From: an uncultured delta proteobacterium
GTDB taxonomy: Bacteria; Desulfobacterota; Desulfovibrionia; Desulfovibrionales; Desulfovibrionaceae
Direction of reading: 5' to 3'
Assembly: GCA_903843965.1 (NCBI GenBank)
Contig: CAIMRY010000003.1
Coordinates: forward strand, 1 to 44,592
Length of the DNA: 44,592 nucleotides
The notes under the pieces: generated by a model
What the model saw: only the letters and a program-made list of their open reading frames with translations
What the model was told of the DNA's origin: nothing
The model's database searches: none
Program-made: the position numbers and the translations under genes
Part shown: piece by piece, positions 24,855-32,229 of the stretch
Layout: every line of letters starts with the position of its first letter
How positions within the stretch are numbered: the stretch's first letter is position 1

Positions 24855-24883
24855 TAAATAAGGCAAATGGGGGGGAGGGTCAA
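24855..24883 (-). promoter_or_regulatory. Promoter for V4R-GGDEF
   Basis: On the minus strand TTGACC (24883-24878), 17 bases, TATTTA (24860-24855), 40 bases before the ATG at 24815. Confidence 0.6.
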
Positions 24884-25017
24884 TGAGCATTTGCCCGCGC
24901 GGACCAACCATTCCGCCAACGGTTGCAGGTGCTCGGCCAATGGCGCTTGGCGTATTGCCGGTCCCGCAGGATGCAGGCGCCAGCGCGGCAGGGTTCTCCA
25001 TCTGCCCACCCCGCCCC

Positions 25018-25046
25018 TTGCCATCCGGTCGACAGGTGGCTATAGC
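25018..25046 (+). promoter_or_regulatory. topA promoter, leaderless transcript predicted
   Basis: TTGCCA (25018-25023), 17 bases, TATAGC (25041-25046). The expected start near 25053 lies about 4 bases before the ATG at 25057, and no ribosome site is found there. Confidence 0.5.
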
Positions 25047-25056
25047 CTGCCCCATC

Positions 25057-27504
25057 ATGACAAAAGACCTCATCATCGTTGAGTCCCCCGCAAAGGTGAA
25101 GACCATCGGCAAATTCCTCGGCAAGGACTATGTCGTGGAGGCCTCCGTGGGCCACGTGCGCGATCTTCCCAAGGGCGACATGGGCCTGGACGAGCAAAAC
25201 GGCTACCTGCCGCGCTACGAGATCATCAAGGGCAAGGAGGACGTTGTCGGCCGCCTGCGCAAGGCCGCCAAGGCAGCGGGCCACGTCTACCTCGCGCCCG
25301 ACCCGGACCGCGAGGGCGAGGCCATCGGCTGGCACGTGGCCGAGCTCATCAAGGGCCAGAACACCAACGTCAGCCGCATCCAGTTCAACGAGATCACCGC
25401 CCGCGCGGTCAAGGAGGCGCTGGAGAACCCGCGCCCCATCAACGCCGACCTGGTGGGCGCGCAGCAGGCCAGAAGAGTGCTCGACCGCCTGGTGGGCTAC
25501 AAGATTTCGCCCATCCTCTGGAAGCACGTCAAGCGCGGCATCAGCGCCGGGCGCGTGCAGTCCGTGGCGCTCAGGCTCATTGTGGACCGCGAGCGCGAGC
25601 GCCGCGCCTTTGAGCCCGTGGAGCACTGGGCGCTCAAGGCCAGGCTGGAGGGGGCCAATCCGCCGCCCTTCGTGGCCGACCTCTGGAAGATCGGGACCAA
25701 GACCGTGGCCCCGGGGCTCAAGGACATCGGCAGCCGCGAGGCGGCCGAGGCCCTGGAAAAGGCCGTGCGCGCCGGGACCTTCGAGGTCGATGCGGTGGAC
25801 GAGAAGGAGCGCGCCAAGAGCCCGCCGCCGCCGTTTACGACCTCCAGCTTGCAGCAGGTGGCCAACCGGGCGCTGGGCTTTCCGGCCAAGAAGACCATGG
25901 GCGCGGCCCAGAAGCTGTACGAGGGCGTGGAGCTGGGCGATAAGGGCACGGTGGCGCTCATCACCTACATGCGCACCGACTCCGTGCGCATCGCCGACGA
26001 GGCCAAGACCGCCGCGCGGGAGTTCATCCTGGAGCGTTACGGCGACAAGTACGCGCCCGCCAAGGTCAAGGTCCACAAGACCAAGGACGGGGCCCAGGAC
26101 GCGCACGAGGCCTGCCGCCCGGTGGACGTGGCCCTGACCCCGGAGGCGGTGAAGAGCTTTCTTCCGGCGGACCAGTTCAAGCTCTACCAGCTCATCTGGC
26201 GGCGCTTCGTGGCCTCGCAGATGAGCGACGCGCGCTTCCACGACACCACGGTGACGGTGAAAAACGGCAAGACCCTGTGGCGGGCCAAGGGCGAGCGCCT
26301 GCTGTTCCCCGGCTTCTTGAAGGTCCAGGGCCTGGAGGCGCCGGACCCGGACGCCGTGGTCGAGGATGGTTCGGAACAGTTGCCCAAGCTGACCGTGGCC
26401 GAGATGTTGAAGCTGCTGGAGCTTTCCAGCGAGCAGAAGTTCACCCAGCCGCCGCCGCGCTACACCGAGGCCACCCTGGTCAAGGCGCTGGAGGAGCAGG
26501 GCATTGGCCGCCCCAGCACCTACGCGGCCATCATCAGCACCCTGCAGGACCGCGAGTACGTGAGCATGGAGGAGAAGCGCTTCGCCCCGTCCGAGCTGGG
26601 CTCCACGGTCAGCGACAAGCTGGTGGCGCATTTCGCCACGCTCATGGACATCGGCTTCACCGCAGGCATGGAGCGCAAGCTCGACGAGATCGCCGCAGGC
26701 TCCCGCGCCTGGGCCGAGGTCATCGAGGAGTTCATGGCCGATTTCGTTCCGGCCCTGGCCAAGGCCGGGGCCGAGATGGAGCGCGCCACCATCGACTCCG
26801 GCGTTGTCTGCGACCTGTGCGCCAAGCCCATGCACGTGAAGTTCGGCAAGATGGGCGAATTCCTGGGCTGCTCCGGCTACCCGGAATGCAAGAACATCAA
26901 GGAGTTCACGCGCGACGAGCAGGGCCGGATTTTGCCCAGCGACAAGGCGCGCGACGAGATTACGGACATCGCCTGCGAGCTGTGCGGCAAGCCCTTTGCG
27001 GTCAAGACCCCGCGTCGGGGCGGGGGCGCGCGGGAGCAGTTCCTGGGCTGCTCCGGCTACCCCAAGTGCAAGAACATCAAGAACTTCAAGCGCAACGAAG
27101 AGGGCGTCATCGAGATTCTGGCCGCCCCGCAGCTCATCGCCGCAGGCACCTGCCCGGAATGCGGCAAGCCCATGGTGGTCAAGACCGCGCGCAAGGGCAG
27201 CCGGTTCATCGCCTGCACGGGCTACCCCAAGTGCAAGCACACCGAGCCGCTGCCCACGGGCGTGCCCTGCCCCAGGGAGGGCTGCGACGGCGAACTGGTG
27301 GAGAAGAGCTCGCGCGGGGGCAAGGTTTTTTTCTCGTGCAGCCGCTACCCGCAGTGCACCCAGGCCTTCTGGGACCACCCGCTGGTCGGCCCGTGCCCGG
27401 CCTGCGGCTCGCCTGTGCTGGTGGAAAAGACCACCAAGGCCAAGGGCCGGCACATCGCCTGCCCGAACAAGGAGTGCGGCTGGGTGAAGGAGCCGGAGGA
27501 GTAG
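25057..27504 (+). CDS. topA: DNA topoisomerase I
   Basis: TopA relaxes negative supercoils by nicking one DNA strand through a tyrosyl link. The 815-residue protein has the Toprim domain (LIIVESPAKVKTI at 5-17, DPDREGEAIGWH at about 86-97) and the active-site Tyr304 in ITYMRTDSVRI. The C-terminal third carries five zinc-finger-like units: CDLC, CELC and CPEC units each with a C(S/T)GYPxC half, then a CPREGC unit and a CPAC/CPNKEC unit. The ATG at 25057 begins the conserved N-terminus. Longer in-frame starts would run through the promoter. No ribosome site precedes the ATG. Confidence 0.97.
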   Translation: MTKDLIIVESPAKVKTIGKFLGKDYVVEASVGHVRDLPKGDMGLDEQNGYLPRYEIIKGKEDVVGRLRKAAKAAGHVYLAPDPDREGEAIGWHVAELIKGQNTNVSRIQFNEITARAVKEALENPRPINADLVGAQQARRVLDRLVGYKISPILWKHVKRGISAGRVQSVALRLIVDRERERRAFEPVEHWALKARLEGANPPPFVADLWKIGTKTVAPGLKDIGSREAAEALEKAVRAGTFEVDAVDEKERAKSPPPPFTTSSLQQVANRALGFPAKKTMGAAQKLYEGVELGDKGTVALITYMRTDSVRIADEAKTAAREFILERYGDKYAPAKVKVHKTKDGAQDAHEACRPVDVALTPEAVKSFLPADQFKLYQLIWRRFVASQMSDARFHDTTVTVKNGKTLWRAKGERLLFPGFLKVQGLEAPDPDAVVEDGSEQLPKLTVAEMLKLLELSSEQKFTQPPPRYTEATLVKALEEQGIGRPSTYAAIISTLQDREYVSMEEKRFAPSELGSTVSDKLVAHFATLMDIGFTAGMERKLDEIAAGSRAWAEVIEEFMADFVPALAKAGAEMERATIDSGVVCDLCAKPMHVKFGKMGEFLGCSGYPECKNIKEFTRDEQGRILPSDKARDEITDIACELCGKPFAVKTPRRGGGAREQFLGCSGYPKCKNIKNFKRNEEGVIEILAAPQLIAAGTCPECGKPMVVKTARKGSRFIACTGYPKCKHTEPLPTGVPCPREGCDGELVEKSSRGGKVFFSCSRYPQCTQAFWDHPLVGPCPACGSPVLVEKTTKAKGRHIACPNKECGWVKEPEE

Positions 27505-27733
27505 GGCGGGGCGAGTGGGCCGACAGTGGCGCCACAGCGCGCTCCGAGCTCTGAGTGCGTTCGTCTGGCGCTGTGCCGATTCTGCAATGCGGGGAGCCGT
27601 AAGGGGTGGCCGCAGGCGGGCAGCTCCAGCGTGCCTGGAAGCGGCACTGCGCTCAGGTATGGCCCTGCACTGAAGCTCTTCTTCAGAACGCAGAGGTAAT
27701 CCCAAGAGATTCGGACGGGCAGTCTCAAATGCG

Positions 27734-27768
27734 AAAAGGCCGGGAGGAGTCGATCCTTCCGGCCTTTC
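27734..27768 (-). terminator. Terminator of cheV, possibly also of topA
   Basis: AAAGGCCGG (27735-27743) pairs with CCGGCCTTT (27759-27767), extended inward by GAGGA/TCCTT with one G-T pair around a 5-base loop. On the minus strand it ends in TTTT. The rest of 27505-27733 shows no gene or RNA that I recognise. Confidence 0.75.
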
Positions 27769-27790
27769 ACGTTAGCGCTTGGCGCGGGCG

Positions 27791-28777
27791 CTAGAGCTCG
27801 ATGTTCTGGTGCTTGGCGATGAGCTCAAACGCGCGCGTGGTCAGCTCGGTGATGTTCGGCTTGCTGATCTGGTCGTCGGCCCCCACGCTTTCGCCCTTGT
27901 GGCGCAGGCGGTCGGTGATGAGCGAGGAGAACAGGATCACCGGCATCTCCTTGAGGAACGGGTCCTCCTTGACGCGCTTGGTCAGGTTGTGGCCGTCCAT
28001 GATCGGCATCTCGATGTCCGAGACCATGATGTCCAGGTACTCGACAAGCGGCTTGTTCTCCTCGGCCGCGCGGCGCTTCACGTCCATCAGCGTGTCCCAG
28101 GCGTCCTGGCCGTTCACGGTCTGGGTGACCTCGAACCCGGCCTTTTCCAGCATGGTGCCGATCATGCGGCGGATGGATGTGGAGTCGTCGGCGATGAGCG
28201 CGCGGAAGTGCTCCTTCTTGGCGGGCTTTTTGGCCTCCTCGATGGAGGCCATGGCTGATTCCTCGATCTTCATGGCCAGGCCGGGGTTCAGGTCGGCCAA
28301 AATCTTCTCCATGTCCAGCACGAGCAGAATGCGGTCCTCGAAGCGGACCACGCCGGTGACGGAGTTGCCCGAGTACTCGTTCAGGTGCCTGCCCGGGGCC
28401 TCCACCTGGGTCCAGCTCAGGCGGTGGATGCGCGTGACGCCGGAGACCATGAAGGCCGAAATCATGCGGTTGAACTCGCTGACAATGACCTTGGTGCTTT
28501 CCTCCACCTCGGAAACGCCCTTGCCCAGCCACAGGGACAGGTCCACCAGGGGGATGATGCGCGAGCGCAGGTTGAAGGCGCCCATGACCGAGGGGTGCGG
28601 AATCTCCGGCAACTGCGTCACCGAGGGCAGGCGGATGATCTCCAGGACCTTGGCGACGTTGACGCCGTAGTAGCCGCGGTATTTCTTGCCTGCGGCGTCG
28701 GCCTTCTCGTCGATGTAGAATTCCACCAGCTCCAGCTCATTGGTGCCGGATTCAAGCAGAATGTTTGTCTGGCTCAT
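27791..28777 (-). CDS. cheV: Chemotaxis protein CheV
   Basis: CheV couples chemoreceptors to CheA through a CheW domain and adapts through a receiver domain. The 328-residue protein has the CheW part at about 15-165 (GVNVAKVLEIIR, VMGAFNLRSRIIPLVDL) and a REC domain from about 192. It keeps acidic residues 197-198, the phosphoacceptor Asp254 in VSDIEMPIMDG, and SKPN near the end. AGGGGG 5 bases before the ATG at 28777 sets the start. It stands alone, divergent from the pilus cluster. A sigma-28-like promoter precedes it, fitting co-expression with flagellar chemotaxis genes. Confidence 0.94.
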   Translation of the reverse strand: MSQTNILLESGTNELELVEFYIDEKADAAGKKYRGYYGVNVAKVLEIIRLPSVTQLPEIPHPSVMGAFNLRSRIIPLVDLSLWLGKGVSEVEESTKVIVSEFNRMISAFMVSGVTRIHRLSWTQVEAPGRHLNEYSGNSVTGVVRFEDRILLVLDMEKILADLNPGLAMKIEESAMASIEEAKKPAKKEHFRALIADDSTSIRRMIGTMLEKAGFEVTQTVNGQDAWDTLMDVKRRAAEENKPLVEYLDIMVSDIEMPIMDGHNLTKRVKEDPFLKEMPVILFSSLITDRLRHKGESVGADDQISKPNITELTTRAFELIAKHQNIEL

Positions 28778-28811
28778 GCGTTCCCCCTGCGACAATCAGA
28801 CCTGTTCCACC

Positions 28812-28839
28812 TTTTCGGTTAAATTTCTATCCGACTTTA
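28812..28839 (-). promoter_or_regulatory. Sigma-28-like promoter for cheV
   Basis: On the minus strand TAAAGT (28839-28834), 14 bases, ACCGAAAA (28819-28812), against the FliA consensus TAAAGTTT-N11-GCCGATAA. The -10 matches six of eight and the spacing is one base long, so support is moderate. Confidence 0.4.
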
Positions 28840-28929
28840 CGTCCGCTGTAAACGCTTCTTCCTGTCCCGGGGTGTTCGCGGAAGCGTGGGAATACTTGGG
28901 CTGCGCAAGCCTTTTCGAACCGAATATGG

Positions 28930-28957
28930 TTGACACGCCACGGCAGATAACTCTAAT
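28930..28957 (+). promoter_or_regulatory. Sigma-70 promoter of the pilus operon
   Basis: A perfect TTGACA (28930-28935), 16 bases, TCTAAT (28952-28957). The start near 28964 gives a leader of about 154 bases before the GTG at 29118. Confidence 0.6.
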
Positions 28958-29026
28958 GCTCATTTGAAAACTACAAATAGTTTAGAAATAGTCAGGTCTT
29001 CGTCCAAAGAGTACCGTTTTGTCAGA

Positions 29027-29070
29027 CCGCAGGGGGGCGCCCCTTGCGGGCACGGATGGCTGCCAGCCAT
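29027..29070 (+). other. Two hairpins in the pilus operon leader
   Basis: CCGCA (29027-29031) with TGCGG (29045-29049), extended by GGGG/CCCC, then ATGGCT (29056-29061) with AGCCAT (29065-29070). They fall within the long 5' leader. They match no riboswitch I know. Confidence 0.45.
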
Positions 29071-29117
29071 TGCCTGGCGCGGTTTGGACAGGATCTGGCA
29101 AGGGCACAGGGACAGGC

Positions 29118-31112
29118 GTGAACCTCAAGGAAAGGCTCTCCTCCACCGAGAATCTGTTGAGGTCCATTCGCAGCGGGGAAGCCTTTGCGTCCAAAAAAGG
29201 CTCGCAGGACAGGGCGGCCCAGGCCGCACCCGGCGCGGGGCCAGACTCCGCCCTGGACGATCTGTCCCCGGCCCTTTTCGCCACCGCCCCGGCCAAGGTC
29301 TCCATCTGGAACCGCCCGTTGACCTTTGGCAAGGCCAGAAAGTCCGCAACCCTCGGCGTGAGCATGACCTCTGGACGCCTGAGTCTGGTCGTTGTCTCCG
29401 GCGGCGCCATCCAGTTCTCCACCCGCTTTCCCTTCGGTCCCGACCAGGCGTTCGGGCAGAGGGGCTTTCCCGCCTTCTTGCGCACCTGCCTTGAGAGCGT
29501 CCGGGACAAGGCGTTCCAGGCCAGGGTTTGGGCCGTTCTGCGGTCCCAGGACCTGGACCTGAACGTCCTCACCGTGCCCAAGCTCTCCGGCGCAAAGCTC
29601 GACGCCGCCGTGTATTGGACCCAGCAGAAGGAGAAGAAGTTCGCCGAGGCCGAGTACGCCATCGACTACGTCGTCCTGGGACCCGCCAAGGAGTCCAAGG
29701 ACCCGCGCCTGGACGTGCTGACCTGCCTGGCAAGGCGGGTGGACGTGGACCGCCTGCGCGACGCCTTCCGCGAAGCCGGCTGGGGGCTGGAGGGAATCAC
29801 CACCCTTCCCAGCGCCATGCAGGCCCTGTACCGCCTGCCCGGCGCGCCCACGGGCTTCCATCTGGCCGCAAACATCCACGTGGAGGAGGACGCCTCGACC
29901 ATCGGGCTGTACGCGGAGGGCAACCTGCGCTTCAGCCGGTTCATCCGCTCTGGAACGGACAGCATGGCCGAGGCCGTGCAGGTGCACTTCCAGGACAGCT
30001 CCAAGCAAAAGCCCAGCCAGCCTTCCGCGGACCTGGAGCTGCCCCTGCCCGGCCCGCGCGCGGCGGCGGGGGGTCGGCTGGCGACGCCGCCAACGCCGAA
30101 CATGCCGCCCATGCCCATTGACGCCGTTCAGGCCAAGGGGCTGTTCCGGCATGTGCTGCTGGGCGGGCCGGTGCCCAAGGGTCTGGGCCCGGAGCATGTG
30201 TTGAGCGAGGCCCAGATGCTTGAGGCCATCGCCCCGGCCATCGACCGCCTGGCCAAACAGGTGGAGCGCACCCTGGAGTACTACGCCACCTCCCAGCACC
30301 AGCGTTGCGACGTGCTGCACCTAAGCGGCCGCATCTTCCGCAACGCGCGCGTGCTGGAGGCCCTGGCCGGGCAGCTGGGCTACCCGCACCAGGCCTTTAA
30401 CTCCACCGCCATGCTGCCCGCCAAGCCCGACGCCGTGGCCGCCATGGACAGCATGGCCCTGGCCCCGGCCCTGGCGGCCAGTCTTTCTGCGCCGGACAAG
30501 GGCATCAACCTGCTGCGCAACTACAAGCAGCGCGCCGCCGGAAACTCCCGCCAGAGCTTCACCCGTGTGCTGATCCTGGGCCTGGCGCTGGGCCTGGTGC
30601 TCATCGGCGCCGCCGGGTACGTCATCGAGCAGCAGGTGGCCCAGAAACGCCAGGAGCTGGCCAGCGCGGAGCGGCAGCTGGCGGCCCTGGGCCCGGCCAT
30701 CGACGAGGGCACCCTGTCCCGCTCCGTGGCCCAGTACACGGCCAGGCAGGAGTCCCTGCGCAATGCCGCCGCGCGCTTCACCGCGCCCATCGTGCTGGCC
30801 GAGCTGGCCCGCCGCGCCCCGCCCAGCGTCAAGATCCTGAACCTGACCATCGACATGGGCGTGCCGCCGGCCGCACCGGCCGCGCCGCCCGCTCCGGGCA
30901 AGCCCAGTGCGGTCCAGCCGAGCGACCTGGTGACCCTGGAGGGCATCGTTGTGGGCGACAAGGCCGACCTTGAGCCCACGCTCTCGCGTTTTGTCATCGA
31001 GCTGCAGGCCTCCCCGCTGTTCAGCCTGCCCGTGGTGCACCAGACCAACCTGACGGAGCTGAACGCAGAGGGCCAGGTGCTCCACTTCGTCATGCACATG
31101 GGGGTGCAGTAG
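29118..31112 (+). CDS. PilM-PilN fusion protein of type IV pilus (MshI-like)
   Basis: This 664-residue protein combines two parts of the pilus alignment complex. Residues ~45-475 are PilM-like, an actin-like ATPase fold (LGVSMTSGRLSLVVV, VDVDRLRDAFREAG, CDVLHLSGRIFRN). A transmembrane segment at about 482-502 (VLILGLALGLVLIGAAGYVI) is followed by a PilN-like periplasmic part with a coiled region and a final alpha/beta domain. Normally these are two proteins binding through the short PilN tail. The GTG at 29118 is chosen because the sequence before it is a leader with hairpins and no protein-like character. It overlaps the next gene by one base. Confidence 0.82.
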   Translation: MNLKERLSSTENLLRSIRSGEAFASKKGSQDRAAQAAPGAGPDSALDDLSPALFATAPAKVSIWNRPLTFGKARKSATLGVSMTSGRLSLVVVSGGAIQFSTRFPFGPDQAFGQRGFPAFLRTCLESVRDKAFQARVWAVLRSQDLDLNVLTVPKLSGAKLDAAVYWTQQKEKKFAEAEYAIDYVVLGPAKESKDPRLDVLTCLARRVDVDRLRDAFREAGWGLEGITTLPSAMQALYRLPGAPTGFHLAANIHVEEDASTIGLYAEGNLRFSRFIRSGTDSMAEAVQVHFQDSSKQKPSQPSADLELPLPGPRAAAGGRLATPPTPNMPPMPIDAVQAKGLFRHVLLGGPVPKGLGPEHVLSEAQMLEAIAPAIDRLAKQVERTLEYYATSQHQRCDVLHLSGRIFRNARVLEALAGQLGYPHQAFNSTAMLPAKPDAVAAMDSMALAPALAASLSAPDKGINLLRNYKQRAAGNSRQSFTRVLILGLALGLVLIGAAGYVIEQQVAQKRQELASAERQLAALGPAIDEGTLSRSVAQYTARQESLRNAAARFTAPIVLAELARRAPPSVKILNLTIDMGVPPAAPAAPPAPGKPSAVQPSDLVTLEGIVVGDKADLEPTLSRFVIELQASPLFSLPVVHQTNLTELNAEGQVLHFVMHMGVQ

Positions 31113-31669
31113 TGGACCTTTCGGTGCTGAACAAGAAGCTGGCGCTGACGCCGGAGCTGCGCACCCTGGGCCTGCGGATTGGGCTGGGGCTGCTTTTGCT
31201 GGCCGTGGCGGGGTATGTGCTGGTGTACATGAGCCTGCGCCAGGGCGAGCGGCTGGCGAGCCAGGCGGCCGAGGTGCGCGAACGCATCCAGCGCCAGCAG
31301 CTGCTCATGCCCACCTGGGCCAACATAGCGGCCATGAGCCACAACGCCAGCCTGGGGCCTGTCAGCGTTCCCCCGGCGGAGCCCGTGCCGCGCACCAGGG
31401 TCTACCTGATGCCCGAGCAGTTGGAGCACATGGCCCGGGCCGTCGGGGTGGAGCCCCTGGAGGTCACGCTCAACCCGTCCTCGCTGGGCCAGGACCCCAC
31501 GTCCATCCAGGTCCAGGGCGTGTTTTCCGGGTCCCTTGACGGCGTGCGCGAGCTGCTCATGGGCATCGGGCGGATGCCTTCCCTGGCGCGCATGGAGCGC
31601 GTGGAGCTGCGCGCCACGGACGGGCGGCTGGAACTGTTTATCCAACTGCGCATCGCGTTGGCCAACTAG
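31112..31669 (+). CDS. PilO-like pilus assembly protein
   Basis: This 185-residue protein has one transmembrane segment (about 22-42, LRIGLGLLLLAVAGYVLVYM), a short coiled coil and a periplasmic ferredoxin-like domain, the PilO/MshJ design. The GTG at 31112 shares a base with the preceding stop (TAGTG). Such proteins dimerise with PilN and align the motor with the secretin. Sequence similarity is weak in the family, so the name rests on topology and gene order. Confidence 0.75.
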   Translation: MDLSVLNKKLALTPELRTLGLRIGLGLLLLAVAGYVLVYMSLRQGERLASQAAEVRERIQRQQLLMPTWANIAAMSHNASLGPVSVPPAEPVPRTRVYLMPEQLEHMARAVGVEPLEVTLNPSSLGQDPTSIQVQGVFSGSLDGVRELLMGIGRMPSLARMERVELRATDGRLELFIQLRIALAN

Positions 31670-31692
31670 CAAGCGCGGGCGGGACAGGGCGG

Positions 31693-32229
31693 ATGCAGAA
31701 ACGTGAGAAGCAACTCCTGGGCGTCATGGCCGTGGTCCTCGTGGTCGGGGGCTATATGTACTTCGCTCCGCCTGGAAAGCCCGCGCCCGGCGCCGCCGCC
31801 AGCGGCGCGAGCAAGGTCGTGGTGGACGAGGTGGCCAAAAACATGGACAAGGCCCGGCTGACGCCCCAGCAGTCCTACCGCCTGGGCCTGCTGACGGACA
31901 ACGCCACCGGCGATCCCTTCTACGGCGGGCAGGGCGGCATCTCGCTGGAGGATGACCGCAGCCTGGGCGGCGCGGGCGGGGCAGGGCCGGAGTTCGTGTT
32001 CTCCGGCTACATGAAGGTCGGCAACAAGCTCTATGCGGTCATCAACGGCGTGGAGTACGCCATCGGCGACGAATTGGCCGAGGGCGACTACCGGGTGCAA
32101 GGCATCGACAAAAATTTCGTGGTACTGGAGCGAACGGATGGCTCCACGGGACGCAAGCTCACCAGGCGCGTTCCACTCGTCGAGGACGACACGGACAAGA
32201 TCCGCATACGGGTGGTCAAAAAAAGATGA
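31693..32229 (+). CDS. PilP/GspC-like inner-membrane protein
   Basis: This 178-residue protein has an N-terminal membrane segment (about 9-25), a flexible stretch, and a C-terminal beta-rich domain of PilP/GspC homology-region type (FVFSGYMKVGNKLYAVINGV, then IGDELAEGDYRVQGI). That domain typically contacts the N0 domain of the secretin. It lacks a lipobox, unlike classical PilP, and resembles MshK or GspC in anchoring. Its stop overlaps an ATG at 32226 (ATGA), which appears to be the true start of the secretin gene. Confidence 0.72.
   Translation: MQKREKQLLGVMAVVLVVGGYMYFAPPGKPAPGAAASGASKVVVDEVAKNMDKARLTPQQSYRLGLLTDNATGDPFYGGQGGISLEDDRSLGGAGGAGPEFVFSGYMKVGNKLYAVINGVEYAIGDELAEGDYRVQGIDKNFVVLERTDGSTGRKLTRRVPLVEDDTDKIRIRVVKKR

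Noticed and set aside
24880-27705. Very long open frame on the minus strand across topA (about 940 codons)
   Set aside because: It is the antisense of topA in high-GC DNA, where stops are rare. Its product is low-complexity (Gly, Leu, His, Arg) and matches no family, while topA is unambiguous.
28964-29117. Possible c-di-GMP riboswitch in the pilus leader
   Set aside because: The hairpins do not match the GEMM layout or its conserved loops.
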